From Flavobacteriaceae bacterium (GTDB taxonomy: Bacteria; Bacteroidota; Bacteroidia; Flavobacteriales; Flavobacteriaceae): a stretch of 7,543 nt of DNA. Below are positions 1 through 6,529 of the stretch, in pieces. Position 1 is the first letter of the stretch. Each line of letters begins with the position of its first letter. The notes under the pieces are model-generated. The model was not told where the DNA came from and made no database searches. It was given only the letters and a program-made list of their open reading frames with translations. The stretch is taken from assembly GCA_030633285.1 (NCBI GenBank), contig DAOVTC010000046.1, forward strand, positions 1-7,543, read 5' to 3'. The translations under genes were made by a program, and so were the position numbers.

Positions 1-1
1 T

Positions 2-1741
2 GATAAAGCTAGCAATAATGATTTAGATAAATCTACTTTTAATTTGGCATATACAATTGAAAACAATCTTTTTATCATTAGATCAAATGGTGAAGTAAGT
101 CAATTAAGTGATGAATCTGATAAAGAAATTGTTTATGGTCAGGCAGTACACAGGTTTGAGTTTGGTATAACTAAAGGTACATTTTGGTCTCCAAAAGGAA
201 ATAAGTTAGCTTTTTACAGGAAGGATGAAACCATGGTAACAGATTATCCTATTATTGATATGAATGTGCATCCTGCAAAAGTAAAAACCATAAAGTACCC
301 AATGGCAGGAATGAAAAGTCATCATGTTACATTAGGCGTTTATGATTTAGTTTTAAATAAAACAATATATATAAAAACAGGAGATCCAAAAGAACAATAT
401 TTAACGGCAATTTCCTGGAGCCCTGATGAAAAAAGTATTTTTATTGGTATTTTAAATAGAGATCAAAACCATCTTAAAATGATTCAATACGATGCTGAAA
501 CAGGTAGTTTTATTAAAACATTATTTGAAGAGAAAGATGACCAATATGTAGAGCCAGAACACAGCTTGATTTTTGTGCCAAATCAAAATGATAAGTTTTT
601 ATGGTTAAGCTCAAAAGAAAATTATAAACAACTTTATTTATATAATATTAATGGAAAATTAATCAAAAAAGTGACTGAAGGAGATTGGGATATCACTGAT
701 TTTATGGGTTTTGATAAGCATAATAAAATTTATTTTCAAGCAGCTACAAATTTTGGTTTAGAGAGGCAAATTTTTAAAACAACACTTAAAGGAAAACAAG
801 TTCAAATAACGAAGCAAAAAGGAACTCATAAAGCTAAACTAAATCAAAATGGATTTTTAATTAATGAATTTTCAAATATAGTTACACCAAAAGAAATCAA
901 AATAATTGATTCAAAATATCATGTAAAAAAAGAGTTATTAATGGCAAATGATCCGTTAAAAGGATATAGATATTCTAGACCTGAACTTATTATGCTTAAA
1001 AGTAAAGGAGGAATGCAATTAAATGCTCGTATAATAAAACCAACTAATTTTGAGGAAAATAAAAAATATCCAGTTGTAGTGTATGTTTATGGAGGATCTC
1101 ATGCACAGATGGTAAGAAACTCTTGGTTGGCAAGTGCACCAATGTGGATGTATTATTTGGCAGAAAAAGGATATATTGTTTTTACCTTAGACAATAGAGG
1201 AAGCCATAACCGAAGTTCAGATTTTGAACAGGCAACACATAGAAATTTAGGAGATATTGAAATGGAAGACCAATTGGTTGGTATTAATTATTTAAAATCA
1301 CTTTCTTATGTTAATACAGAGAAAATGGCAATACATGGTTGGAGTTTTGGCGGATTTATGACTACAAGCTTTATGTTGCGTCAACCGGGTATTTTTAAAG
1401 TTGGTGTTGCCGGGGGTCCGGTTATAGATTGGAGAAATTATGAAATAATGTATGGAGAACGATATATGGATACACCAAAGCAAAACCCTGAAGGTTATAA
1501 AAAAGCTGATTTGACAAATTATGTAGAAAATCTTGAAGGTGATTTACTAATTATTCATGGACAAATAGATGATGTTGTTGTTCCACAACACTCTATGAAA
1601 TTGCTAAAATCGAGTGTAGATAAAGGTGTTCAAATAGACTTTTTCACCTATCCAGGTCATCCACATAATGTTCGAGGAAAAGATAGGGTTCATTTAATGA
1701 AGAAAGTGATTGATTATATTGATGAGAAGTTAGAAGATTAA
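2..1741 (+). CDS. S9B family serine peptidase (DPP-IV / prolyl tripeptidyl peptidase type), 5'-truncated by window edge
   Basis: This is a prolyl oligopeptidase-clan exopeptidase that would remove di- or tripeptides from peptide N-termini, normally in the periplasm or at the outer surface. The frame is open from base 2, so the start and signal peptide lie outside the window; the TTG at 44 is not the likely start. Residues below are counted from that TTG. Residues 1 to about 310 are the end of a beta-propeller (DPPIV_N) with repeated WSPxG/WSPDE blades. The alpha/beta-hydrolase domain follows. The nucleophile is S434 in GWSFGG, with D509 in HGQIDD and H541 in PGHPHN. The 75- and 107-residue spacings from the serine match, from memory, those of Porphyromonas gingivalis PTP-A (S603/D678/H710) rather than human DPP-IV (78/110). 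W463, Y466 and Y470 form the S1-pocket pattern. The DPP-IV double-Glu anchor is replaced by VHRFEFG with a single Glu (E39). The methyltransferase gene begins one base after the stop, so the two are probably co-transcribed. Confidence 0.93.
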   Translation, partial: DKASNNDLDKSTFNLAYTIENNLFIIRSNGEVSQLSDESDKEIVYGQAVHRFEFGITKGTFWSPKGNKLAFYRKDETMVTDYPIIDMNVHPAKVKTIKYPMAGMKSHHVTLGVYDLVLNKTIYIKTGDPKEQYLTAISWSPDEKSIFIGILNRDQNHLKMIQYDAETGSFIKTLFEEKDDQYVEPEHSLIFVPNQNDKFLWLSSKENYKQLYLYNINGKLIKKVTEGDWDITDFMGFDKHNKIYFQAATNFGLERQIFKTTLKGKQVQITKQKGTHKAKLNQNGFLINEFSNIVTPKEIKIIDSKYHVKKELLMANDPLKGYRYSRPELIMLKSKGGMQLNARIIKPTNFEENKKYPVVVYVYGGSHAQMVRNSWLASAPMWMYYLAEKGYIVFTLDNRGSHNRSSDFEQATHRNLGDIEMEDQLVGINYLKSLSYVNTEKMAIHGWSFGGFMTTSFMLRQPGIFKVGVAGGPVIDWRNYEIMYGERYMDTPKQNPEGYKKADLTNYVENLEGDLLIIHGQIDDVVVPQHSMKLLKSSVDKGVQIDFFTYPGHPHNVRGKDRVHLMKKVIDYIDEKLED

Positions 1742-1742
1742 T

Positions 1743-2360
1743 ATGGCAATTTATAACAAATACATACTTCCAAAAGTAATTGATTGGACTTGTAAACAAA
1801 ATCCAAGTATGCGGCAAAGGATGAAAATAATTCCCTTAGCTGAAGGTGTTGTTTTGGAAATTGGAATAGGTTCAGGTCTGAATTTACCATTTTATAAAAA
1901 AGATAGTGTTAAACATTTGACTGCAATTGATCCATCAGAAGAGATTTGGGATATAAATGTTGTAAATACGGAAAGCCTACCATTTGATTTTGAATTTATT
2001 AAAGCAGCTGCTGAGAATATTCCGGCAAAAGATAATAGTTTTGACACAGTAGTTATGACCTATACACTTTGTACGATTTCAGATGTGTATAAAGGTCTTT
2101 CTGAAATTAAAAGAGTATTGAAACCAGATGGAAAATTATTGTTTTGTGAACATGGAAAGGCTCCTGAAAAGGCTATTCAAAAGTGGCAGAAAACAATAAA
2201 TCCATTATGGAAACGTGTTGGTGGTGGATGTAATTTGAATAGAGATATTCCAGCAATTATCAATGAAAATGGATTTAAAATAAATAAACTAGAAACAATG
2301 TATCTTCCTGGATGGAAAATAGCCAGTTATAATTATTGGGGAATAGCAGAAATTATGTAG
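1743..2360 (+). CDS. Class I SAM-dependent methyltransferase, METTL7/TMT1-like
   Basis: This is a 205-residue cytosolic-looking enzyme that transfers a methyl group from S-adenosylmethionine. Motif I is LEIGIGSGLN (38-47), the acidic end of strand beta-2 is AIDPS (61-65), motif III is AAAENIPAKDNSFD (88-101), and the post-beta-4 segment is TLCTI (108-112). RVLKPDGKLLFCEH (124-137) and the late GGGCNLNRDI (160-169) resemble the METTL7A/B branch, where the human proteins carry a similar EH...GCNLTRE pattern. Human METTL7B is known to methylate hydrogen sulfide and alkyl thiols; whether this bacterial homologue does so is inference. It lacks the hydrophobic N-terminal anchor of the mammalian enzymes. 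The start is one base after the peptidase stop, which implies translational coupling. The stop lies 7 bases from the converging regulator gene. Other small-molecule substrates, such as phospholipids or quinones, remain possible. Confidence 0.85.
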   Translation: MAIYNKYILPKVIDWTCKQNPSMRQRMKIIPLAEGVVLEIGIGSGLNLPFYKKDSVKHLTAIDPSEEIWDINVVNTESLPFDFEFIKAAAENIPAKDNSFDTVVMTYTLCTISDVYKGLSEIKRVLKPDGKLLFCEHGKAPEKAIQKWQKTINPLWKRVGGGCNLNRDIPAIINENGFKINKLETMYLPGWKIASYNYWGIAEIM

Positions 2361-2367
2361 TTTATTT

Positions 2368-3021
2368 TTACAATTTAATAACTTTTAATTTGTTTCTACC
2401 TAGTTTGATTTTTTTATCGTTTTCAAGTTTTTTTAACAACCTAGATATTACAACTCTTGATGAATTTAAATCATCAGCAATTTCTTGGTGAGTGATATTT
2501 AAATTTTTATTATTTTTTATCTTTACTTGCTCTACAAGGTACTTTTTGATTCGTTCATCTAGATTCGTAAAAGCTAAGCTTCTAATTGCCTCAACCATTT
2601 CAATAAGTCTATCATGGTAACTGTCAATAATAAATTCTCTCCAGGTTTTGTATTTGATCAACCAATCTTCAATTCTGTTTATTGGAATAAAAATACATTC
2701 TGTATAATTTTCAACAACACCACGAAACATACTTTTAGTTCGATTGATACAGTTTACAAATGAAATAGAACAGGTTTCACCTCGTTCTAAATAATACAGT
2801 AAAATTTCGTCTTTATTTTGATTTTCTCGTATGACCTTTACAGCACCATCCAGTATTAAAGGGATATGTGTCATTTCATCACCAATATCAATAAGTAACT
2901 CACCTTTTTTAAAGGTTTTGAAAATACCAATATCAACAATTTCATCAATTAAACTTTCTTCAAAAACTTTAGTAAAATGATCATTTAATTTTTTTCTTAT
3001 TAGATGCTTGTGATTTTCCAT
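2368..3021 (-). CDS. Crp/Fnr family transcriptional regulator
   Basis: This 217-residue protein has the usual Crp/Fnr layout. A cyclic-nucleotide-binding-like beta-roll spans about 28-112 (FKKGELLIDIGD, then LDGAVKVI), followed by a long dimerisation helix at about 115-150 and a winged helix-turn-helix at about 174-217. The recognition region is THQEIADDLNSSRVVISRLL (177-196), which is characteristic of this family. It lacks the N-terminal cysteine group that binds the FNR iron-sulfur cluster. At the position where CRP binds cAMP phosphate it has GETCSISFVNC, so cAMP binding is unlikely. C84 and C91 in that loop, plus C109, could sense oxidant or persulfide; that is inference. It is the last gene of the minus-strand sulfur operon, 81 bases after the preceding rhodanese-fold gene, and probably also has its own promoter. 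It most likely regulates the operon and itself. Confidence 0.92.
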   Translation of the reverse strand: MENHKHLIRKKLNDHFTKVFEESLIDEIVDIGIFKTFKKGELLIDIGDEMTHIPLILDGAVKVIRENQNKDEILLYYLERGETCSISFVNCINRTKSMFRGVVENYTECIFIPINRIEDWLIKYKTWREFIIDSYHDRLIEMVEAIRSLAFTNLDERIKKYLVEQVKIKNNKNLNITHQEIADDLNSSRVVISRLLKKLENDKKIKLGRNKLKVIKL

Positions 3022-3044
3022 TGTGATATAATTTTTAATTAGTT

Positions 3045-3071
3045 ATTATACTAATTGTGTCTAAAATACAA
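3045..3071 (-). promoter_or_regulatory. Candidate promoter for the Crp/Fnr gene
   Basis: Read on the minus strand, TATAAT (3045-3050) is preceded 18 bases upstream by TTG (3069-3071). This fits a generic -10 box and the Bacteroidota -33 TTG element, although the Bacteroidota TAnnTTTG -7 box is not matched. It would give a short leader of about 15-20 bases before the ATG at 3019-3021. It lies in the longest intergenic gap of the window (3022-3102). In such AT-rich DNA a TATAAT can occur by chance. Confidence 0.4.
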
Positions 3072-3072
3072 T
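3054..3072. promoter_or_regulatory. Candidate Crp/Fnr-type operator (19-base imperfect palindrome)
   Basis: ATTGTGTCTAAAATACAAT is a near-symmetric palindrome centred on 3063. Seven of nine base pairs match, with perfect 5-base outer arms ATTGT/ACAAT. The arms are set further apart than in the classical FNR box (TTGAT-N4-ATCAA), so the consensus differs, but the overall size suits a Crp/Fnr dimer. It sits directly upstream of the candidate TATAAT and covers the TTG -33 element, a position that suits autorepression. The gene it precedes encodes a Crp/Fnr protein. Confidence 0.4.
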
Positions 3073-3102
3073 GTGTAATAAATTAAATACTATTTTAAAA
3101 CA

Positions 3103-3138
3103 TTAACAACCGCCTTCTGCCACTCTTTTTTTCTTTTT
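3103..3138 (-). other. C-terminal tail KKKKRVAEGGC of the smaller rhodanese-fold protein
   Basis: These last eleven codons plus stop encode the same peptide as the tail at 3762-3797. The third base differs in the codons for one Lys, Val, Ala, both Gly and Cys, and every difference is silent. A recent DNA copy would not look like this, so conservation acts on the peptide. The tail follows a flexible linker and ends in a free cysteine. Confidence 0.85.
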
Positions 3139-3729
3139 AGGTCTTGGAATAACTCTTTTAGAATTAGTTTTTTCTGATTTATTAGTTTCATTTGTATTAC
3201 CTGAAGAGCTTTGAGCTTTCTGCATTATTTGTGCATAGTTAACTGAAGGCTTTTCCAAATCGTAATTTTTAGCTTGAAATTTACCATCAGTATATTTTGT
3301 TTCTATACAAAGTATTTTAACATTTTCATAACCTAACTGATAAAGTAACATCCATGCACTATCTGCATTATCAGGATTTTCACCATAAACAATAATTGTT
3401 TTATTTCCATTTTTTAAACTTCTTAATAATTTGGTACTGCCATCTGAAAATGTTTGATGAGTAGAAATATTAATAGCATCTTTTAAATGTCCTTTTGTAT
3501 ATTCAAAATTACTCCTAACGTCAAGTAAAATATACTGAGTCGGATCTATTGATTTAAATTCTTTTAAAGATATAAAATGATCCTTTTCAATAATTTTTTG
3601 TAGTGTAGTTGCCGTATCTTTTTCAAATACATACTTTGGTTTTTTAAATGTAATAACACCTATCAATATTATTAATAAAAATAAAACTGCTGATATGGAA
3701 ATTCTTTTTGTTCTTTCTAATTCTTTCAT
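3103..3729 (-). CDS. Membrane-anchored rhodanese-fold protein without catalytic Cys, with C-terminal AEGGC tail (smaller paralogue)
   Basis: This 208-residue protein has a basic N-terminus (MKELERTKR) and one hydrophobic segment at about 10-28. That predicts the N-terminus inside, with the rhodanese domain in the periplasm. The rhodanese-like domain spans about 52-145, with LLDVRSNFEYTKGHLKDAIN (68-87) as the conserved DxR...GHxxxAxN block. The active-site loop reads IIVYGENPDNADSAWMLLYQLGY (112-134 region): where catalytic rhodaneses have Cys after the tyrosine, this has G116. The only cysteines are C141 in the next beta-strand and C208, the final residue. Residues about 165-195 form a Ser/Asn/Lys-rich, probably disordered linker ending in a basic stretch and AEGGC. 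It resembles the next gene upstream in the AD-AWML-LG segment and in its tail. A role in binding or delivering sulfane sulfur near the molybdoenzyme, like the Wolinella Sud protein, is inferred from context. Confidence 0.85.
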   Translation of the reverse strand: MKELERTKRISISAVLFLLIILIGVITFKKPKYVFEKDTATTLQKIIEKDHFISLKEFKSIDPTQYILLDVRSNFEYTKGHLKDAINISTHQTFSDGSTKLLRSLKNGNKTIIVYGENPDNADSAWMLLYQLGYENVKILCIETKYTDGKFQAKNYDLEKPSVNYAQIMQKAQSSSGNTNETNKSEKTNSKRVIPRPKKKKRVAEGGC

Positions 3730-3761
3730 AATTTATTGATTCATAAAATGAAATTATATTT

Positions 3762-3797
3762 TTAGCAGCCACCTTCAGCTACTCTTTTCTTCTTTTT
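3762..3797 (-). other. C-terminal tail KKKKRVAEGGC of the larger rhodanese-fold protein
   Basis: This tail is the counterpart of the one at 3103-3138, with one extra lysine in front. It carries the only cysteine of its protein, at the very C-terminus. GGC placed after a basic flexible linker recalls the SoxY GGCGG swinging arm and the DsrC C-terminal cysteine arm; that parallel is inference from the motif and the gene neighbourhood. Confidence 0.85.
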
Positions 3798-4412
3798 CTT
3801 AACGGTGACCACTTTTTTAACAGGTTTACTTTTTCCTTCGCTTTGAGGAGCACCAACTCCAAAATACATCCCGGCTGCTTTTCTAAAATCATATAATTTA
3901 AAAGCTTCTCTTGGCATAGTTTCATCAGGATATTTTGGATTAATAATGGTATTAAACCATTCATTAAGTCCTCCTTTTAAAACATAAAGATTTTTAAAAC
4001 CTAATCGGTTTCCTAACATCCAGGCCTGATCTGCATAAAAACTATCATTTGAAAACAAAACTACATCATAAATATCTTGATCAATGTAACCAATATAATC
4101 GTCATCTAGTAAGTTTTTTAAAGGAATATTGATGGCATTTGGCAAAGAAAATTCATTAAATTCTTTTTCAGATCGCATATCAATCAATAAAACAGAAGGA
4201 TCTTGATTTATCAGTTTTTCTGCCAGTAGATCTGTACTGATAAATCGTTCTGAACTTATTGCATTTTTAACAAATAATTCAGGCATTATACCTTCATTCT
4301 TTTTATATTTTGGTAACAATACCAAACCAGCAGCTAAAAAAAGGAGAATAAATGCCAAAATTTGATATTCTCTTTTAACAATGAATTTTTTAGTTTTATA
4401 ACGTTTTGACAT
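3762..4412 (-). CDS. Membrane-anchored rhodanese-fold protein without catalytic Cys, with C-terminal AEGGC tail (larger paralogue)
   Basis: This 216-residue protein has a strongly basic N-terminus (MSKRYKTKKF) and a transmembrane segment at about 16-33, so the remainder is expected to face the periplasm. The rhodanese domain spans about 57-157: LLIDMRSEKEFNEFSLPNAIN (75-95 region), then the loop VVLFSNDSFYADQAWML (117-133) and LYVLKGGLNEW (142-152). S121 stands where the nucleophilic Cys is expected. The only cysteine in the protein is C216, the last residue. After the domain comes FKLYDFRKAAGMYFGVGAP (172-190), then a Lys-rich linker and the KKKKKRVAEGGC end. The gap to the upstream YeeE gene is 12 bases and to the downstream paralogue 32 bases, so all three are probably on one transcript. 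It is less degenerate than its partner because it keeps the KGGLNEW signature. Function is inferred: a structural or sulfur-carrier role rather than a classical sulfurtransferase. Confidence 0.86.
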   Translation of the reverse strand: MSKRYKTKKFIVKREYQILAFILLFLAAGLVLLPKYKKNEGIMPELFVKNAISSERFISTDLLAEKLINQDPSVLLIDMRSEKEFNEFSLPNAINIPLKNLLDDDYIGYIDQDIYDVVLFSNDSFYADQAWMLGNRLGFKNLYVLKGGLNEWFNTIINPKYPDETMPREAFKLYDFRKAAGMYFGVGAPQSEGKSKPVKKVVTVKKKKKRVAEGGC

Positions 4413-4424
4413 AATTTTAATATT

Positions 4425-5015
4425 TTAATAAAATACTTTTTTGACTTTACTTCTAATCCAATCTGAAAAAATAAAAGAACCGATGGCAATTATTGTAAAG
4501 ATTAAAATAAACCAATATGGAGATATATTCAATATGTCAACCATGGTGATATGGCCTAAGTTAGAACTATTGAATAAAGGTTCAAGAATAGTAAATGCTT
4601 CTGCGAATATAAAAATACCAATCGTTAGTCCTATTGTAAAAACTATGGCATCAATTTTACCAATTGCTGCACCACAGAAACTTGTTCCAGGGCAAAATCC
4701 GCCGGCTAAAAATCCAACGCCCATAATCATACCTCCAATAATTGCAGCCCATAAATAAGTAGGCTGAACATAGAGTTGAGAAATATCCAAAAAGTTCAAA
4801 TAATCTAAATAATATAAACCGATAACTGATACTACTGCTGAAGTGAAAAAAACTTTTAATACTACAAAATCATAGCCATAAAATACACCGGCTAACTTTC
4901 TGGATGATGAAAATCCTGAGGCTTCTAATATATATCCAAAAGCCATTCCAATTAATATTGCTATTATATAATTCCACTCTACTGGAATTAGTCCGTTAGG
5001 AATTAATGGTCCCAT
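4425..5015 (-). CDS. YeeE/YedE family sulfur transporter, half-size subunit with CPGTS motif
   Basis: This 196-residue integral membrane protein has about five hydrophobic segments (near 14-32, 52-70, 87-107, 122-143 and 166-184). The family signature is GFLAGGFCPGTSFCGAAIG (101-119), with C108 and C114, the only cysteines. Full-length YeeE/YedE proteins such as the thiosulfate importer TsuA carry two such halves and are roughly twice as long; here the halves are separate genes. This one corresponds to the second, CPGT-containing half. It follows the GCTSG half by 21 bases and precedes the larger rhodanese-fold gene by 12 bases. The likely role is moving thiosulfate or another sulfur species through the inner membrane with its partner. 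Substrate and direction cannot be read from the sequence. The ATG has an A/T-rich leader and no Shine-Dalgarno sequence. Confidence 0.9.
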   Translation of the reverse strand: MGPLIPNGLIPVEWNYIIAILIGMAFGYILEASGFSSSRKLAGVFYGYDFVVLKVFFTSAVVSVIGLYYLDYLNFLDISQLYVQPTYLWAAIIGGMIMGVGFLAGGFCPGTSFCGAAIGKIDAIVFTIGLTIGIFIFAEAFTILEPLFNSSNLGHITMVDILNISPYWFILIFTIIAIGSFIFSDWIRSKVKKVFY

Positions 5016-5036
5016 AATTATTTTATTTTTTATTTA

Positions 5037-5567
5037 TTAAATCCAATTTTTTCTAAAAAAGTATGCAACCATAAAGCCTGTACCAAAAATAGATAGCATG
5101 GTTATAAATCCACCTACTGATAAAACAGCCATTCCACTTAAAGCAGCACCACTGGTGCATCCTCTTGCTATTTGTGCGCCAAGGCCAAATAGAAGTCCTC
5201 CGGTTAAGGCAAAGATCAATCTTCTTCTACTGGAAATTTTAGGAGAATGCTGCACTTTTAGTTTTAATCTATTGGTTAAAGCACCTGATAAAAATGCTCC
5301 CAATAGAACTCCTAAAGCTTCAAACACAAGCCAATTATTCATTGGTGATTCTCCTTTTTTTATAAATTTACTGTAATATGCATTATTTTCGGCATGGGTT
5401 GGAGCAACAGTATGTACCATCGTAACGACCCCACTTTTTATTGCACCACTGGCACCTAACCCTCTACCTGTAAGATAAAATGTTGCAATGATTAAAAGCC
5501 CCAACAAGAACCCTCCAAAATATGGATTCCAATAAACATGTCTGTTTTTTTGTTTCTTTCCTTTCAT
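5037..5567 (-). CDS. YeeE/YedE family sulfur transporter, half-size subunit with GCTSG motif
   Basis: This 176-residue membrane protein has a basic N-terminus (MKGKKQKNRH) and about four hydrophobic segments (near 17-33, 79-98, 117-134 and 144-170). The family motif is FGLGAQIARGCTSGAALSG (127-145), with C137 as the only cysteine. It corresponds to the first half of full-length YeeE/YedE transporters. With the downstream half-gene it would form a heterodimer containing three motif cysteines. Residues about 50-68 (MVHTVAPTHAENNAYYSKF) form a polar loop. It lies 10 bases after the NrfD-type gene and 21 bases before its partner, which ties sulfur transport to the molybdoenzyme complex. The Cys-relay model of sulfur passage is known for TsuA and is only inferred here. 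Confidence 0.9.
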   Translation of the reverse strand: MKGKKQKNRHVYWNPYFGGFLLGLLIIATFYLTGRGLGASGAIKSGVVTMVHTVAPTHAENNAYYSKFIKKGESPMNNWLVFEALGVLLGAFLSGALTNRLKLKVQHSPKISSRRRLIFALTGGLLFGLGAQIARGCTSGAALSGMAVLSVGGFITMLSIFGTGFMVAYFFRKNWI

Positions 5568-5577
5568 AATATTTTTA

Positions 5578-6519
5578 TTAATATAGATATCTTGTTATTT
5601 GACCAGCTTCTACCATCACCATTCTAAAAATTAATCCACCCATTAAAATTAAAAGAGCAGGGACAACAGATGGGATTTTAAAGCCCATTAATTCAGCCCC
5701 TTCTAATGTTGCAGGGAAAATTAATCCCAGTATGATTACAAATACAAAAAACATAACTGTAAATTCACCATTAATTAAAACCTGTAATGCTTCTAATTGT
5801 ACTGTTGATCCAGCATACATTCCCATAAACATGTGAATGATTAAACCGAGCTCAAGAATAATAAGTGCTAAATCTATTTTAGTTAAAAGGGTCTTTTCAA
5901 AATGATTTTTTGAAAACAATATTATTGCAGCTGCTCCTGTTGATAAACCAGAGGTTAAAAATAAAGGTCCTAAAATAGGATTATTCCATAATGGTCTGGC
6001 ATTAAATGCAGAAAGTAAAATTCCAGTATAAATTCCTAAAATAACGGATAATGGCAGCAGAATCATTGCCATTATTCTTCTATTTTTAATCAAATAGGCT
6101 TGAAATTTTTTAAGAAAATCAAATTTCCAATCCCATTTAGGGAATATCTCAGTAGAATAACTAAAAACCCAAAGAAAGGATAGTATACTCACAATTAATA
6201 AAACCCATGCACCCCATGACATTGGAGATTCAAGTCTAATAGTTGTATATAATTGCCAGGCGTAAAACATATGTGTTAGATCATACATTAAAGCAATCAA
6301 ACCAATGCTAATAGCTATGACAGCAACAATCATTCCACCTTTTACAGTTGTTGGAAAATCTTTTTCTTTTCTCATAATTGTAAAAAGAGAGGCAAAAAAT
6401 ATGATGCCGGCAGCCATACCTCCTAAAAATAAATAGAGAGAGATTGGGAAGTGCCAAACTTGTAATATAGGGTCTATATTTGGAATATTTCTTCCGCTTA
6501 TAAAAATTTCTTCTTGCAT
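5578..6519 (-). CDS. nrfD: NrfD/PsrC family membrane subunit of a molybdoenzyme
   Basis: This 313-residue inner-membrane protein exchanges electrons between the quinone pool and the iron-sulfur subunit. Near the N-terminus it has the family pattern WHFPISLYLFLGGMAAG (22-38). About eight hydrophobic helices follow (near 27-48, 61-82, 102-123, 149-171, 182-202, 215-236, 252-272 and 281-305), matching the eight-helix PsrC architecture and length. No haem-ligand pattern is obvious, as expected for the family, which carries no redox cofactor of its own. It starts 10 bases after the ferredoxin subunit gene, completing an ABC-type complex. Whether electrons flow from quinol to sulfur compound (reductase) or the reverse cannot be decided from this subunit. 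The symbol denotes the family; psrC or phsC would be functional alternatives. Confidence 0.93.
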   Translation of the reverse strand: MQEEIFISGRNIPNIDPILQVWHFPISLYLFLGGMAAGIIFFASLFTIMRKEKDFPTTVKGGMIVAVIAISIGLIALMYDLTHMFYAWQLYTTIRLESPMSWGAWVLLIVSILSFLWVFSYSTEIFPKWDWKFDFLKKFQAYLIKNRRIMAMILLPLSVILGIYTGILLSAFNARPLWNNPILGPLFLTSGLSTGAAAIILFSKNHFEKTLLTKIDLALIILELGLIIHMFMGMYAGSTVQLEALQVLINGEFTVMFFVFVIILGLIFPATLEGAELMGFKIPSVVPALLILMGGLIFRMVMVEAGQITRYLY

Positions 6520-6529
6520 GATAATATTT

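Noticed and set aside
44..46. TTG as the start codon of the peptidase gene
   Set aside because: The frame is open back to base 2, and the family has a signal peptide and more propeller upstream; the TTG is an internal codon in a gene cut by the window edge.
2361..2367. Possible bidirectional terminator between the converging methyltransferase and regulator genes
   Set aside because: The gap is 7 bases, and I see no GC-containing hairpin there or in the adjacent gene ends.
3740..3752. Small inverted repeat TTCAT-AAA-ATGAA between the two rhodanese-fold genes
   Set aside because: Five-base AT-rich arms with a 3-base loop and no T-run; expected by chance here and too weak for a terminator or operator call.
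3779..3964. Second minus-strand frame of 61 codons inside the larger rhodanese-fold gene
   Set aside because: It lies fully within the real gene in another frame and shows no recognisable domain; no sign of a frameshift in the main frame.
4441..4758. Plus-strand open frames opposite the YeeE, NrfD and ferredoxin genes, including this 105-codon one
   Set aside because: They lie antisense to well-supported genes, and their translations show no family motifs; they are by-products of the opposite strand.
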